From: Rachicladosporium sp. CCFEE 5018
Lineage: Eukaryota; Ascomycota; Dothideomycetes; Cladosporiales; Cladosporiaceae
DNA length: 64,000 nucleotides
Assembly: GCA_002077045.2 (NCBI GenBank)
Contig: KZ111146.1
Span: 1,634,316 to 1,698,315, forward strand
Direction of reading: 5' to 3'
In this document: positions 52,831-63,779 of the stretch, one piece after another
Layout of the letters: each line of letters begins with the position of its first letter
Position numbering within the stretch: the stretch's first letter is position 1
Translations under genes and position numbers: made by a program
Notes under the pieces: model-generated
What the model was told of the DNA's origin: nothing
Seen by the model: only the letters and a program-made list of their open reading frames with translations
The model's database searches: none

Positions 52831-54422
52831 ATGGCCACCCTCCCACCCACCCAAGCGCCCAATGCGACCGAATATGCCGGAGGTATGTGACCGTTAATCT
52901 TGAAGCCAGCCCAAGTCACATACTAACAGCAGACGCAGACGAGGTCAACGCCCTAATCCTCGACCCCGGCAGCCACTCCGTTCGCGCCGGATTCGCCGGC
53001 GAAGACGTCCCCAAATCCGTCGTTCCAACTTCCTACGGTCAGCTCCCCTCGGGTGAACGTCTCTTCGGTGAAAATGCCATACACCTCCCCCGCCCAGACC
53101 TCGAAATTCGGAATCCCTACGACGCAGAGGGCATAGTCGAGGACTGGGAGACCGCATCGAAGCTCTGGGAGTACACCATCACATCGCGGCTTATTGGCGC
53201 ACGGCCGACGGCGCCGAGCAAGAATGGGCTGAATGATGGCAAGGATGAGCAGGGCGATGTTGATATGGCTGCGGAGATTGAGGGCCTGGAAGAGCAGGAG
53301 AAGCATCTGCAGGAGTTTCCGTTGCTTGTCAGTGAGCCGCCTTGGAATCCGAAGAAGGAGCGGGAGAGGACTATTGAGTTGGCGATGGAGGACTGGGGCG
53401 TGCCTGCTTTCTTCTTGGCGAAGACGGGACAGTTGGCTGCGTATGTTGTGCTGTGTACCTTGACGGGCAAGTGATACTGACAGTGTGCAGATACTCACAA
53501 AGCAAGGCTACGGCACTTGTCGTTGACATTGGTGCACGAAATACATCGGTGACAGCAGTGTGGGATGGTATGGTGCTGGGCAAGAGTGCGTCGCTCCTTC
53601 CTTCAAGTCTTCTGACCCTTCGTTGCTCTCTCACAAGCTGACACCACCCTAGGCCTCCACCACACCCCCCTAGCCGGCGACTGGCTCACAAACCAAGTCC
53701 GCCTAATGTTCGCCCAACAACAACCGCCCGTCCCTCTAATACCCCACTACATGGTCAAATCCAAAACCCCCGTCGACGCCAACGCCCCCTCATCAGCAAC
53801 CTACGCCAAGTACCCAAAGCCTCCAACATCATCATTTCACCTGCAAGAGGAAGACCGTGTCCTCGCTGCTTTCAAGGAATCTGTCGTCCAGGCCTGGCAA
53901 GGCCCAGGGCGCCTGGACTCCCCCGCCGGCCAAGGAAACGTCACAAACAGCGACTACGTCAAGTCCATCCCGCCAAAACCCTTCGAGCTGCCAGACGGCT
54001 GGAACACAGTCTTCGGCCTCGAGCGTTTCAGAGTAGTCGAGGGCTTGTTCGACCCCGCTGCCGCTTACACCTCGCCCTCCATTCCGAAACCAAACTCAGA
54101 TACCTCCATCCCGTCGATCATCAACAAAGCGCTGCAAGCCGTTGACGTCGACTCTCGACCAGTCCTCCTGAACAACATCATCCTCACCGGCGCTGGATCA
54201 CTGATCGACAAGCTACCAGAGCGTATACAAGCGGACGTGCAGGCGCTGTATCCAAATCCTAAGGTCCGGGTGCTGGCGCATAGCAGTAGTGTGGAGAGGA
54301 AGTACGGTGCTTTCATCGGGGGCAGCGTGCTGGGGAGTCTGGGGAGCTTCCATCAGATGTGGATCTCGAGGGAGGAGTATGCCGAGAGTGGGAGGGGTGT
54401 GGTTGAGAAGAGGTGTAAGTGA
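52831..54422 (+). CDS. ARP4: Actin-related protein 4 (chromatin complexes)
   Basis: Exons are 52831-52882, 52939-53440, 53491-53585 and 53653-54422, giving 472 aa. Arp4 is a nuclear actin-like subunit shared by the NuA4, SWR1 and INO80 complexes. The first intron has three possible AG acceptors after its TACTAAC box. The one at 52938 gives the family start YAGDEVNALILDPG. Diagnostic sequences are VRAGFAGEDVPKSVVPTSYG, ALVVDIGARNTSVTAVWDG, NNIILTGAGSLIDKLPERI and the C-terminal GSFHQMWISREEYAESG ending in KRCK. An acidic insert (KDEQGDVDMAAEIEGLEEQEK) is typical of fungal Arp4. Divergent from GUP1. Confidence 0.95.
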
Positions 54423-54988
54423 GTGATGATACCCAGTGAGGGCCAAGTGAGGGCGAGAACGAGCCTCTTGGCTACGTAACCAAAAGTATGATAGACGTAT
54501 GAGACTTCGACGTCGATGCGCGTCGTTTGCTCACACCGTGCGCCCTAGTACGGACTGGCTTCCCTTACTATGCAGCTGTCGCTGTCGTCGCTACCACCAC
54601 CCTTATGCTGTTATACCACCATGCCTCCACCCACTCTCCGCCTTCTCCACTGCCATGCTTCGCCATTTGCCACCGTCCCCACCATCACCGCTACAAGCAC
54701 GTGCTCACCCCCCTCAGCTCACTGCAGCACGCGCCGCTTTCACGTGCCATTGCAATGCACCTGTGACGCGTCAGCTGCCCCTCGAGGTGCAAGCGGCGGG
54801 GGTATATAGGCAGCCACGTCGCCGGTGAGGTGAGCTTTGCGTCTTCTCTCACTCATCAACGCCAACATTGCTGCCATTGGTGTTGTGCATTGATCGAGTC
54901 CGCCACTGCTGTTACACCTCCCGCTCCCTATCACACTATCTCTTCGATTGGAGCTGTTGCGCTTTCAACAAGCGCGAAGGCAACTTCC
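54423..54988. other. Intergenic region and left edge of block copy B
   Basis: 566 bp between ARP4 and the coiled-coil gene. Similarity to copy A can only be followed from 54698, because copy A begins at the window edge, so the duplication may extend further left. Confidence 0.5.
54803..54808 (+). promoter_or_regulatory. TATA box of coiled-coil gene, copy B
   Basis: TATATA lies 186 bp before the ATG at 54989, the same distance as in copy A. The palindrome TGACGCGTCA at 54764-54773 and two CACGTG sites upstream are also kept. Confidence 0.55.
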
Positions 54989-55713
54989 ATGGGTGCTATC
55001 GCTGACAAAGTCGAAGACAAAGGTCATGAGAGTGACGGATCGGTTGAGCTGCTGAAGCCGACCGTCTACGTCCCACCACCCACCAAGACTCGCCGCACCT
55101 TGACCGCCACGAAGACCAACAAGCCAAAGGCCGAGAAGCTCACCGACGAGCAGCTCGCCACTCTCCAGGCTTCGCTCTTCGAGCAGAGTCGTCAGAAGCT
55201 CAATCCCACTCAAGTCCAGCCCGAAGACGTCATGGAGCTCAGCCCCGACAACATCATCAAGCACCTCGAGTCCGAGCTCACCAAAGCCAAGTCCCGCATC
55301 GCTCAGCTCGAAGGCCAGGAGGCGGCAGCCGTCGGTCACGTTGTGCAGGCCCGTGAGGAGAAGTCCAAGGTCCATCAGACTCTCACGAACCTTCGCAAAA
55401 CGCTGCTGAGCCGCGATCAGAGCATCAAGCGTCTGCAGGAGAAGAACGCGAAGCTCGAGGCTGAGGTCCAGCAGCAGAAGCATGTCATTGCTATGCTGGA
55501 GGCGCAGGCCGAGGAGCTTCGGCGCTACTCCCACGGCCTCCGGTACCAGCATGCGCAGGCTTCCGAATTCCACAACAATATGATCAGCAACCTCCAGACT
55601 GAGGTCGATGGCCTGACGGCTATGGTGGAGGAGGCCAAGGTTCGTTTGCACGTCACCTGCCTCGCATCTCTTGTGCTTTCGGTCGCTAATGTAGTCTGCA
55701 GAAGCACGTCTAA
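54989..55713 (+). CDS. Coiled-coil protein of unknown function, copy B
   Basis: Exons are 54989-55639 and 55702-55713, about 220 aa, the same structure as copy A. The upstream ATG of copy A is AAG here, which fixes the start at 54989. The intron (62 nt) has GTTCGT, GCTAATG and CTGCAG. After it comes Lys-His-Val-stop. The open frame past the intron differs far more between copies than the exon does, which supports splicing. Residue changes relative to copy A are mostly mild. Both copies look functional; the function is unknown. Confidence 0.75.
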
Positions 55714-55863
55714 ACCGATCGCCCATCGACCAGTAGCCAAGGGAGGGTTGCTGGGAAAGGCGAAGATGGCATGGGCAAGGTTGAAGCATCGCTCCTGAGC
55801 CTGCTTGGTGGGTAGGGCATCAGGCTGATCGTAGAAAGAGAATCGCAAGAGAGGACGCATACA

Positions 55864-57003
55864 CTACCAAGGCGGAAGGGTAGTCTTGATGAGCTTGGTG
55901 AAGAAAAGTGGGCCCCAGCGGCCGCCACTAGGGTGATCCGGCAGTACCAGCCATCCATACGTCGTCCTCTCGGCGAAGTCCAGCAGACCTTGCTCTATTT
56001 GTGGCTCAAACTTGATGACTTCGGCTGTCCACGTGAACTCGCCTTTCTTTACTCTCTTCTCGAGTTGTGCCAGTGTCTTCTCAATGACGCCGTCGTTTTC
56101 TTCGTTGGAGACGGAGCAGGTGGCGTACAGCACAATGCCACCAACACGGACAGCACGAAGCGCGGTCATGAGAAGCTCGTGCTGGGTCTCAGCCATCCGC
56201 TTGGCGGTCGCTGGACTCCATCTAGCCAGCTCGTCAGCCAATGCACCTGCTTTGCCACTCGATACCTTGGCTTGTGCATGAACGATATGTCGTTCGCTCG
56301 AGCAGGGCGCATCGACCAGCACTTTGTCGTACCCACCAACACCCAGTGGGAAGGCCTGAGCGCCCCTTGTACCGTCGAGTTGGAGAACCTTCTGCTGACC
56401 AGACGTGGCTAGTGAAGCAGGCAAGTACTTCGAGAGGTTGTCTGCAAGTCGCCGGTTCCGAGTCCGATCGAACTCGTTCGAATGTAAGGCACCCTTCTTT
56501 GCGCCAGCCATCGGAGGTCCAGGATAGTCAGGCTGCAGGTGCGACCAGATGCTCTGAGCAATAGCAACAGACTTACCACCAGGTGCAGCGCAGAGGTCCA
56601 AGACTCGATCTCCCGTAACTATGTGAAGCATGTGAACAGCAACCGCTGAAGCTGCATCCAGGTTCCAGTGAGTCAGTAGTCCATTCGAGGCCTGACTTGG
56701 CTGAGAGAACGGCGCATCAGGATCTTCGGCATCGTCATTGCGAACGAAGACTTGTATGTCCTCGCTGTGGATGTCGCTCGGGGCAGAGGGTAGGACCACG
56801 CGGCGAAGGCACTCCGGACTACCTACTACGCTGTTGAAGTCTGCTAGAGCTATGTAACGATTGTCTAGCGCGGCATATCGGGTCTTTGCGAGCAGGGCTG
56901 GGTACAGAGACGCGTTCCATCGATCACCATATCGGGTGGCCGACGAAAAGTGAGCGGAGAACGCGTCTTGTTGTGAGGACTGTGGGCGCTTGGTCTTCGT
57001 CAT
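55864..57003 (-). CDS. NOL1/NOP2/Sun-family RNA cytosine-5 methyltransferase, copy B
   Basis: Single exon, 379 aa, exactly the length of copy A, with ATG at 57003. The SAM motif LDLCAAPGGK and both catalytic cysteines (DAPCS and ATCS) are kept. The tail TTYGWLVLPDHPSGGRWGPLFFTKLIK is the most conserved part. DNA divergence from copy A is uneven: about 8 differences in 100 at the 3' end but 14 in 71 around 56206-56276. Both copies keep an open frame, so the second copy has not decayed. Same uncertainty about substrate as copy A. Confidence 0.9.
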   Translation of the reverse strand: MTKTKRPQSSQQDAFSAHFSSATRYGDRWNASLYPALLAKTRYAALDNRYIALADFNSVVGSPECLRRVVLPSAPSDIHSEDIQVFVRNDDAEDPDAPFSQPSQASNGLLTHWNLDAASAVAVHMLHIVTGDRVLDLCAAPGGKSVAIAQSIWSHLQPDYPGPPMAGAKKGALHSNEFDRTRNRRLADNLSKYLPASLATSGQQKVLQLDGTRGAQAFPLGVGGYDKVLVDAPCSSERHIVHAQAKVSSGKAGALADELARWSPATAKRMAETQHELLMTALRAVRVGGIVLYATCSVSNEENDGVIEKTLAQLEKRVKKGEFTWTAEVIKFEPQIEQGLLDFAERTTYGWLVLPDHPSGGRWGPLFFTKLIKTTLPPW

Positions 57004-57561
57004 TGCAAGGGCGGTTCGTACAGATTGCTCAGAAGGAAGAGCGTGGAAGCAACAAGTTTGACACAAGCAACATTAGGGGAAAGTACTTCGTATTTCTGTT
57101 CGACTATTCCATGTCAAGGAAAGTGAAGCGCGCAGAGAGACTCAGGATCACTACAGCATCGAAATGTGACATCGCTGTAAGTGAATGGCGAACGATCGAT
57201 TTTGCTTGAGATACGGTAGTGAATGTGCTGCCGCAACGGAGTAGAGGATCAACAACCCCCAGTGCTCATGGACGAGATGGAGTCGATCCTTAGCGCCGGC
57301 ACCAACGGACCGCCCCGTTCGCACGCGTTGATCCGAGAGCTTCACGAATTTCTTGCGACTGCAGTGCAGCTGGAAGAAGCTTTGGCTGTCTGTAAGAGAT
57401 AGCACTCTACCTTGCGCCACTGGACGACTCAGTGCGCAATCCAGTACACAGCGCTATACACCCTCTGCCCCGGCAACCTAAGCGACACGGTCGACTCTTC
57501 GTCGACCGCTTCACCACCAATTCCCAATCGACGAGACTTACACAGATAGAACGCGAGGAAT
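57004..57561. other. Divergent intergenic region NSUN/GAR1, copy B
   Basis: 558 bp between divergent genes, counterpart of 2309-2863. The NSUN-proximal half has diverged strongly from copy A; the GAR1-proximal half is better kept. No gene seen. Confidence 0.5.
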
Positions 57562-58253
57562 ATGTCATTCCGTGGCGGTGGTCGAGGCGGCGGAGATCGT
57601 GGTGGGAGTCGCGGAGGATTCAGGGGCAGCGATCGAGGCGGACGCGGTGGTAGCAGAGGAGGCTTCCAGTCATATGGACCACCCGCAAGTGTCCTTGGTA
57701 CGGCGACGTTGTATCCCTACTCGCTACACAGGTGCTGATCTAGACTGCAGAAATGGGCACATTCCTCCACGCCACCGAAGGTGAAATGGTCTGCAGCAGC
57801 ATCAACCCCAAGATCCCCTACTTCAACGCACCCATTTACCTCGAGAACAAATCCCAAATCGGCAAAGTCGACGAGATCCTGGGACCCATCAACCAAGTCT
57901 ACTTCACAGTCAAACCAGGTGAGGGCATGCAAGCAACGAGCTTCAAGGCAGGTGACAAGGTGTACATTGCTGGAGACAAGTTGCTGCCGCTGGAGAAGTT
58001 CCTGCCCAAGCCAAAGCCGAACCCGGGAGCGCCGAAGGTGAAGAAGCCGAGAGGCGCTGGAGCTGCTGGACGAGGTGGGCGAGGCGCACCGAGAGGGAGA
58101 GGTGCACCGAGGGGACGTGGTGGCGATCGCGGCGGTAGAGGTGGTTTCGGTGCGAGCAGAGGTGGGTTCAGTTCGCGTGGTGGCAGTGGGTTTGGGGCTA
58201 GGGGCAGTGGCGGGTCGCGAGGTGCGCCACGAGGGCGTGGCAGAGGGTACTAG
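57562..58253 (+). CDS. GAR1: H/ACA ribonucleoprotein subunit Gar1, copy B
   Basis: Exons are 57562-57697 and 57751-58253 (53 nt intron), giving 212 aa. The predicted protein is identical to copy A in both exons, while the DNA differs at silent positions and inside the intron. The central Gar1 domain and both RGG regions are intact. Role as for copy A: structural subunit of pseudouridylation snoRNPs. Two expressed copies would double the dosage of this subunit. Confidence 0.96.
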
Positions 58254-58669
58254 AAAAGCTCATGACGTGGAACGTATGCCTCGGGCGCAGGCCAAATGAA
58301 GGAGAGATGTACACGAAGAGCAATTGGCGTTCTGGCGTATGGCAGGCATGACTTGGGATCCCATGGCTGAAGATGTCGTTCGGGGAGATGTATACCTACC
58401 GCAAAACGGTGCGATCGTAAAGTAGTCGCAGTACTACAGCGAAGCATCACAACGCTCGATCTCATCTGATTCGCTTCGCTAGTCTCTCACGTTCAGACGA
58501 TGCACTCGAACAACCCATGAGATGATTCAGCGTCAACTATACGACCAAGCGAATGGGTTTCATTGCCAAAGCATACATGTATCAAGAAGAGTATTTTGCC
58601 ATGCGCACTAAAGCCATGTCCCGTATCAATCTCAGACAGCGATCAACGCCATCTGTGACCGTCGTTCCC
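58254..58669. other. Convergent intergenic region GAR1 / xylanase, copy B
   Basis: 416 bp, counterpart of 3556-3971, with most bases conserved. 3' UTRs expected; no gene seen. Confidence 0.5.
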
Positions 58670-60377
58670 CTAGTAAGCCTGCACATACTTCACCAGATCC
58701 TTGTACGCCTGCTTAGGCTGGAAACTGCTATCGAACAACAACGGGTTGCTTCCCGGCCTCCAGCTCTGCGAGTCAGACACACCCCAGATCGTAATACCTA
58801 CACAGTTCGAGACATCCAAGCAGGCCTTGAAGACACGCTCGTAGTCCGCGCTCGCGGCGCCGGCAATGTCGACCTCGGTGAGGGCGACCTCGGGGGCGGC
58901 GGCGGAGAGCGCCTTGAGGGCTGCTGGTGTGCCGGTGTTGCCTGCGGACAAGTGGGTCTGCGAGCCAATGCCGTCGATGGGGAAACCGGCCGCGATCCAC
59001 TTCTTGACGTTGGAGATCATGCCGGTGGTCTTGGGATAGGTGGCGCTGTCGAGGTTGTAGTCGTTGATGTAGAGCTTCGCGTCGGGATCGGCTTTCTTGG
59101 CTGTAGCGGTTGTTAGATGTGTGCGACAGATGCAGAGAGGTGGTGATGCTGAGACTTACCAGCAGCGAATGCGATCGAGACGAACTTCTCGCCGAGAAGT
59201 CTGGAGAAGACGCTGTCGCGTAGAGTGCCGTCCTCGTTGAAGATCTCGTTGACGACGTCCTGGGGCTTGTGTTAGTACATTGTACGTCATAACCGCGGAG
59301 AAATATAAGACATACCCATGCGTAACATTTCCCCTTAAGGTGGCCAGCTACGCCAGCGATGTGGCCCTCAATGGCTGACTGCAAGTCACCAGCCTGAGTG
59401 ATAGCAGACACCCACGATGGCAGCTGGCTGTGCCAGAGAAGGTTGTGGCATCGAAGGATCTTGCCGTTGGCTTGTGAGTACTTCACCAACGCATCGGCAC
59501 CGGTGAAGGTGAAATGGCCACGCTCAGACTCGGTAGCATCCCACTTCATCGAGTTCTCGGGCACCAAGCCACCGAAGTCAGCCGCGATGATCGGTGTGGT
59601 CTTTGCGTTGAGGGTGCCAGAGTCGGCACAGGTACCGACGTACTTCTTGCCCTTAGCACGGAAGACAGCATCGAGGCTGCCCGCGGCGGATGAGGCCGTA
59701 GGGCCGGACGCAGCGACGCCGGTAGCGCTGGCCTTGGTGGAGGTAGCGACGGAAGTAGCATTAGCTGAGGTCGGCACAGCGGAGGTGGCTGGCTCGGTGA
59801 AGCTGATTGGCGCAGAGAACCCTGGGCCACCGGCCGAGGTAGTCGCTTTGACTGATGAGACTGGTGCTGCTGTACTGGTCTTCGTGACTTTCGTTACCGC
59901 ACTGGTCTCGCCCAGAGAAGTGGCAATGGATGTGGCGGGTGCAACGCTGCTCAGAGCTGGTGCAGTGACGGTTACTGTTACAGCTGCACAAGCAGTCGCA
60001 TTTGTTGTCGGGTACGGCGCAGTGACAGGATCAACGACAACGTTGCTCTTGCCAGTCGAGAAAACTGGGCGAGAGCTCATGGAAGTTCCGATCGTAGGAA
60101 CGCCGCCAGTTGGGACAGTTGGGCGAGAGCTGCTGGAAGGCCCAACCGGCGGAGGACCGCCAGTTGGGACAATCGTGTGAGCGCTGCTGGTGGTTTTGAC
60201 CCGGGGGTTGCCGCCAGTGGGCCCAGCAGAAAGTGTCGGTTTGGCAGGCGGTCCAGTAGGTGGCTTGGGACCGATGGGAAAGCCAGGGTAATGGGGAGGC
60301 TTAGGAGGCTGCATCAAAGGCGTGGCGTATACACCAGCCGCGAACGCCGCAAGGACGGATAGTTCGGCGACACGCAT
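58670..60377 (-). CDS. Secreted GH10 endo-1,4-beta-xylanase, intact copy B
   Basis: Exons are 60377-59316, 59259-59160 and 59100-58670 (introns 56 and 59 nt with TACTAAC/CTAAC branches), giving 530 aa. GH10 enzymes cut internal beta-1,4 bonds in xylan. Residues 1-18 are a signal peptide. Residues 19-225 are a very long Pro/Thr/Ser/Val-rich linker without the cysteine pattern of a CBM1. The GH10 barrel covers about 228-530: YVGTCADSG, ENSMKWDATE, HNLLWHSQLPSW, the acid/base Glu359 in WDVVNE (the motif is formed by splicing), nucleophile Glu463 in TEVDI, and ITIWGVSDSQSW near the end. An N-terminal linker with nothing attached beyond it is unusual. Divergent from the AA9 gene, hinting at joint induction by plant cell wall. 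Confidence 0.95.
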
Positions 60378-61975
60378 CTTGATGCTTTCTATGTGTGATG
60401 TAGATTTCGAGGTGCTTTGGAAAGGCTTGATCGGAAACGAGTGACTGAAGGAGCGAATGGACAGCGAGCCAGTCGCGTTGAAAGAGAGTGTATTGATGAA
60501 TAGGACGAGGCAGATGCAAGAAGGAATCGTGACTTAAGCTTCCTTATACAAGAGCAGGAGAACCTTTTCACTGCAGCTTTGCCATAGCGTACTGTACCAG
60601 TCCACATCAGCCGTGACTATGGGCATCATCCTGAGAAGAAAGTGATTGCGGCTGCCGCAGATAGACGTCGATGCAGTGATGCGCTACACACTTGTATCAG
60701 GTTGACCATGTCTACTGTGGGGGTCAGAGTCAGTCGAGGGGCTTACACAGTTCATGCCACAGCGCTTCGCCTCGTTGACGATGCGGACTCGTCTACAAGC
60801 ATTGCATTCCACGCTCTGCCGTCCACGGCTTGAACTTGTTGGACTGGAGATGATGCTTTGTGCGTTCGTTCAGACAATTGTTGACCATGTCATGACGCTC
60901 CTTTGAAAGATCGTCTCCATTGTCGAACTGTGGTCAAACATTGGTATCGGGTCCAGCCGAGCACTCATCTCCCCCAGTCTTGGCAATGCTCTGCATGAAA
61001 CGACGTCGAAACATGACACTCTCGCCGCTCGGTAACTACTCGTACTACTGTATGATCGTCGACCTACAGCTCACCATCGTACGCCAAGCCAGGACTGGTG
61101 CTAAGCAGAGCGTCAATGCGTCACAGCAGCTCGACCTCGAAAGCACAACGGACAACATCGACCTAATCAATCGTAGACCGCGGATATACCAGCTGCACGT
61201 CGCATCAAGGCCAACTCGGATTCGCCAGACATCGAAGATGCTACAGTCTTACAGGCCACACTTCTAGATCGATGCAAAGACGATCTGCTCTTCTTCTTGG
61301 CGCGAAGATTCTATTTCCACGTAAGGTGAACCTATCAGCGTGCTGTGCGACTGCTCCGATACTTCGTGTTCATCTCACCAAGGACCTTGGATATGAAAGT
61401 GACAGCTACAGTACAAAGTGACTGCACCTACCATACTCTATGCGGCTGATCCTCCACAGCATCATCTCGGCAGCTAAATTTTGGAGGGACGACCTATTGG
61501 TTGGACGCAAGGCACAGCACGAATCTGATGTCGTGTCTTGGCAATGAGGCTTCGAAAGTTGAAACCGTTCATTGATCTCCAGGACTCTTGGCACACATTC
61601 GAGCGTATCAGCATACTAAGCGAGTCTATTGACAGCATATGCGCTTCCCCCTGCCTACGAAAGCGACGTCTCATCGTAGCTCGCGGGTAGGTGATCTGGT
61701 ACGGAACGCCAGGCGCTACTAGATCCATGAATATTGGTTCCACCCAACCACACAAGACCTGTGCTTCAATATGAGGGCACGATGGACTAGAGGTGGAAGT
61801 ATATGTTAAGACACTTCTCTGTGTGTTCACCTCCTCTTCCAATTATCATCTCTCGCACTTGCGCAGTCACTCGTTTCCTTCCACGCAAGTCTAGACCATT
61901 TCCCCGCTCCTTCGTTGATCGAAGTAGATAGCATTTCATCTTCAGCCTGTCACTTCAACCCAACAAACTGGCAAA
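60378..61975. other. Divergent promoter region xylanase / AA9, copy B
   Basis: 1.6 kb between two divergent secreted-enzyme genes, counterpart of 4675-6404. It lacks about 150 bp present in copy A (junction near 61512). A CCCCAG (SYGGRG type on the minus strand) at 60972-60977 is shared with copy A. No gene seen. Confidence 0.5.
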
Positions 61976-62980
61976 ATGGTCAACGCCCTTGCCTTCCTAG
62001 CCTTGCTGAGCACAGCAACCGCGCACTATACCTTCGACCGCCTCCAGGTGAATGGCGCTCAAGTAGGGAAGTCGTGGCAATACATCCGCTCTCACACCCG
62101 GGGTTATAGTAAGTACCCCCTCATGCCCAGCAACTCGTCGCTGATCTCCAAAACCTGATTTGCATCGATAGTGCCAACCAAGGGGAACGATATCCTGTCC
62201 AATGACTTCAGATGCCAACCTGGCTCGTCCGGATCTAACACGGATGTCTACACCGTGAAGCCTGGCGACAAGGTCAGCTTCCTCGGAGCTTACGGCGTGA
62301 CCTCAATCGAACACGTAAGGGACTCGGATGTGAGAGAGGTTTAGAGTACTGACATTTCCTTAGCCTGGCCCCGCACAAGTATACATGTCTAAAGCCCCTT
62401 CGGGCAGCGTAAAAGAGTACGACGGCTCTGGCGACTGGTTCAAGGTCCGCGAAGCCCTCTTCTGCTCTAATCCCGGGAATGATGGCGCCTTGAAGGCAGC
62501 TTGGTGCACGTGGGGCCAGCCTGGCATCGAGTTCGAGATCCCTGATCGTCTGCCCAATGGCGAGTATCTAGTCCGCGTCGAGCACATCCCACTTCACGGC
62601 GCGCAAGGCAAGCCAGGAGGCGGTAAGTCAAAAGATCTTATGTCCGCTGACTACGTACACGTGCTGATGCCAATACAGCCGAGTTCTACTACTCCTGCGG
62701 CCAGCTCAAGATCGAGGGTGCCAGCAGCTCTGCCTGGCTGCCCACTCGCACAGCCAAAATCCCTGGCATGATCCAGCCTGATGATGCTGCTGTCACCTTC
62801 AACATTTGGACGACGGTCAAGAGCTATCCTTTCTCGCCAGGCTCGGAGCTCATCATCGGCGGCACCACATGGGGCACCGCGGACGGCTCCAGCAAGGGCG
62901 TTGTCAAGCAGTTGACAAAGCGTACTATAGGCATGGTCGGCAGCGCTGCCGTACGAGCTAGGTCTATGATCGGGTTGTAG
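61976..62980 (+). CDS. AA9 lytic polysaccharide monooxygenase, copy B
   Basis: Exons are 61976-62108, 62172-62314, 62364-62622 and 62679-62980, giving 278 aa, with the same exon lengths as copy A. Signal peptide of 16 residues, mature N-terminal His17, second copper His92, and Glu180/Tyr182 are all kept. Intron 3 is 56 nt with a standard ACAG acceptor (58 nt and AAAG in copy A). The last exon is almost unchanged between copies. With the intact divergent xylanase this forms a complete two-gene plant-polymer degradation pair; in copy A only the LPMO survives. Confidence 0.93.
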
Positions 62981-63779
62981 GGATATTGAGCTGTTGTTGT
63001 GGGGTCTGGGAAGCGAGGCTCCAGTGGCTGTGTAGGCTTCATTCGATCCTTATTTGAACGACGTTTCTGCGTTCGTGGTATCCCTGGTGCCTCGGATCAA
63101 GGAATCGAAATATCGGGAAGCCGTGTTCCTTGAATTCCAATGCCATACCTAAGACCAAATTCGCCGCTGTGAGCCTGAGATGAAGGATCATCCATTAGTC
63201 CACGTCTGCTTTGGGTCATTGTCGTATAGTCGTTCATGTAAAGACGTTGCGATGTATTGAACCTCGATACGCTTTTGATGAATTCAGACTCGATGATTGA
63301 TGAGTGTGGAATGTTCCATTAATGACTATATGTATGCCGCCTACGACCCGAAGCGTTCTGGTCACTCCTTCAGCATCCGGGTATACTGCATCGCTGCGAC
63401 CATGCTTCCCGTACTACCTCCACGCCTCTCAAGTCGTCACTTCGTCATTCGAGCCGACCGTGCGAATCGCGTGTGTGTATGCGGGTCGCGGTCGGCTGAG
63501 CTAATATTACAGTACGAGATGACGCTGATCATCTCATGAATCATTTTGACGGTACGGCGAGAATTCGCTGTTATGTGTACCGCTGAGTTTCGATGTTATG
63601 TAGCGCGAGACGGATCTGCGCGATGTGATGCGCGCTGACGGCGGAGGTCCGCGTCCGACATTAGGCGCTGTCGATTGGCAATGTAAGAGCCGCGCTGACT
63701 TCCACCAGGCTGTTGGATAGCAGAGCCGCCATGATAAGTTCTCGACGGTGCGAGATTGCAGTGTTGCTGTGTGTATCAC
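62981..63779. other. Highly conserved convergent intergenic region, copy B
   Basis: 799 bp, exactly the length of its counterpart 7412-8210 and nearly the same sequence. No coding frame with support was found. Confidence 0.55.

Noticed and set aside
59398..60180. 260-codon plus-strand open frame opposite the xylanase linker (4031-4477 in copy A)
   Set aside because: Antisense of a low-complexity Pro/Thr/Ser/Val region; no motif, and the opposite strand has a clear signal peptide and enzyme.
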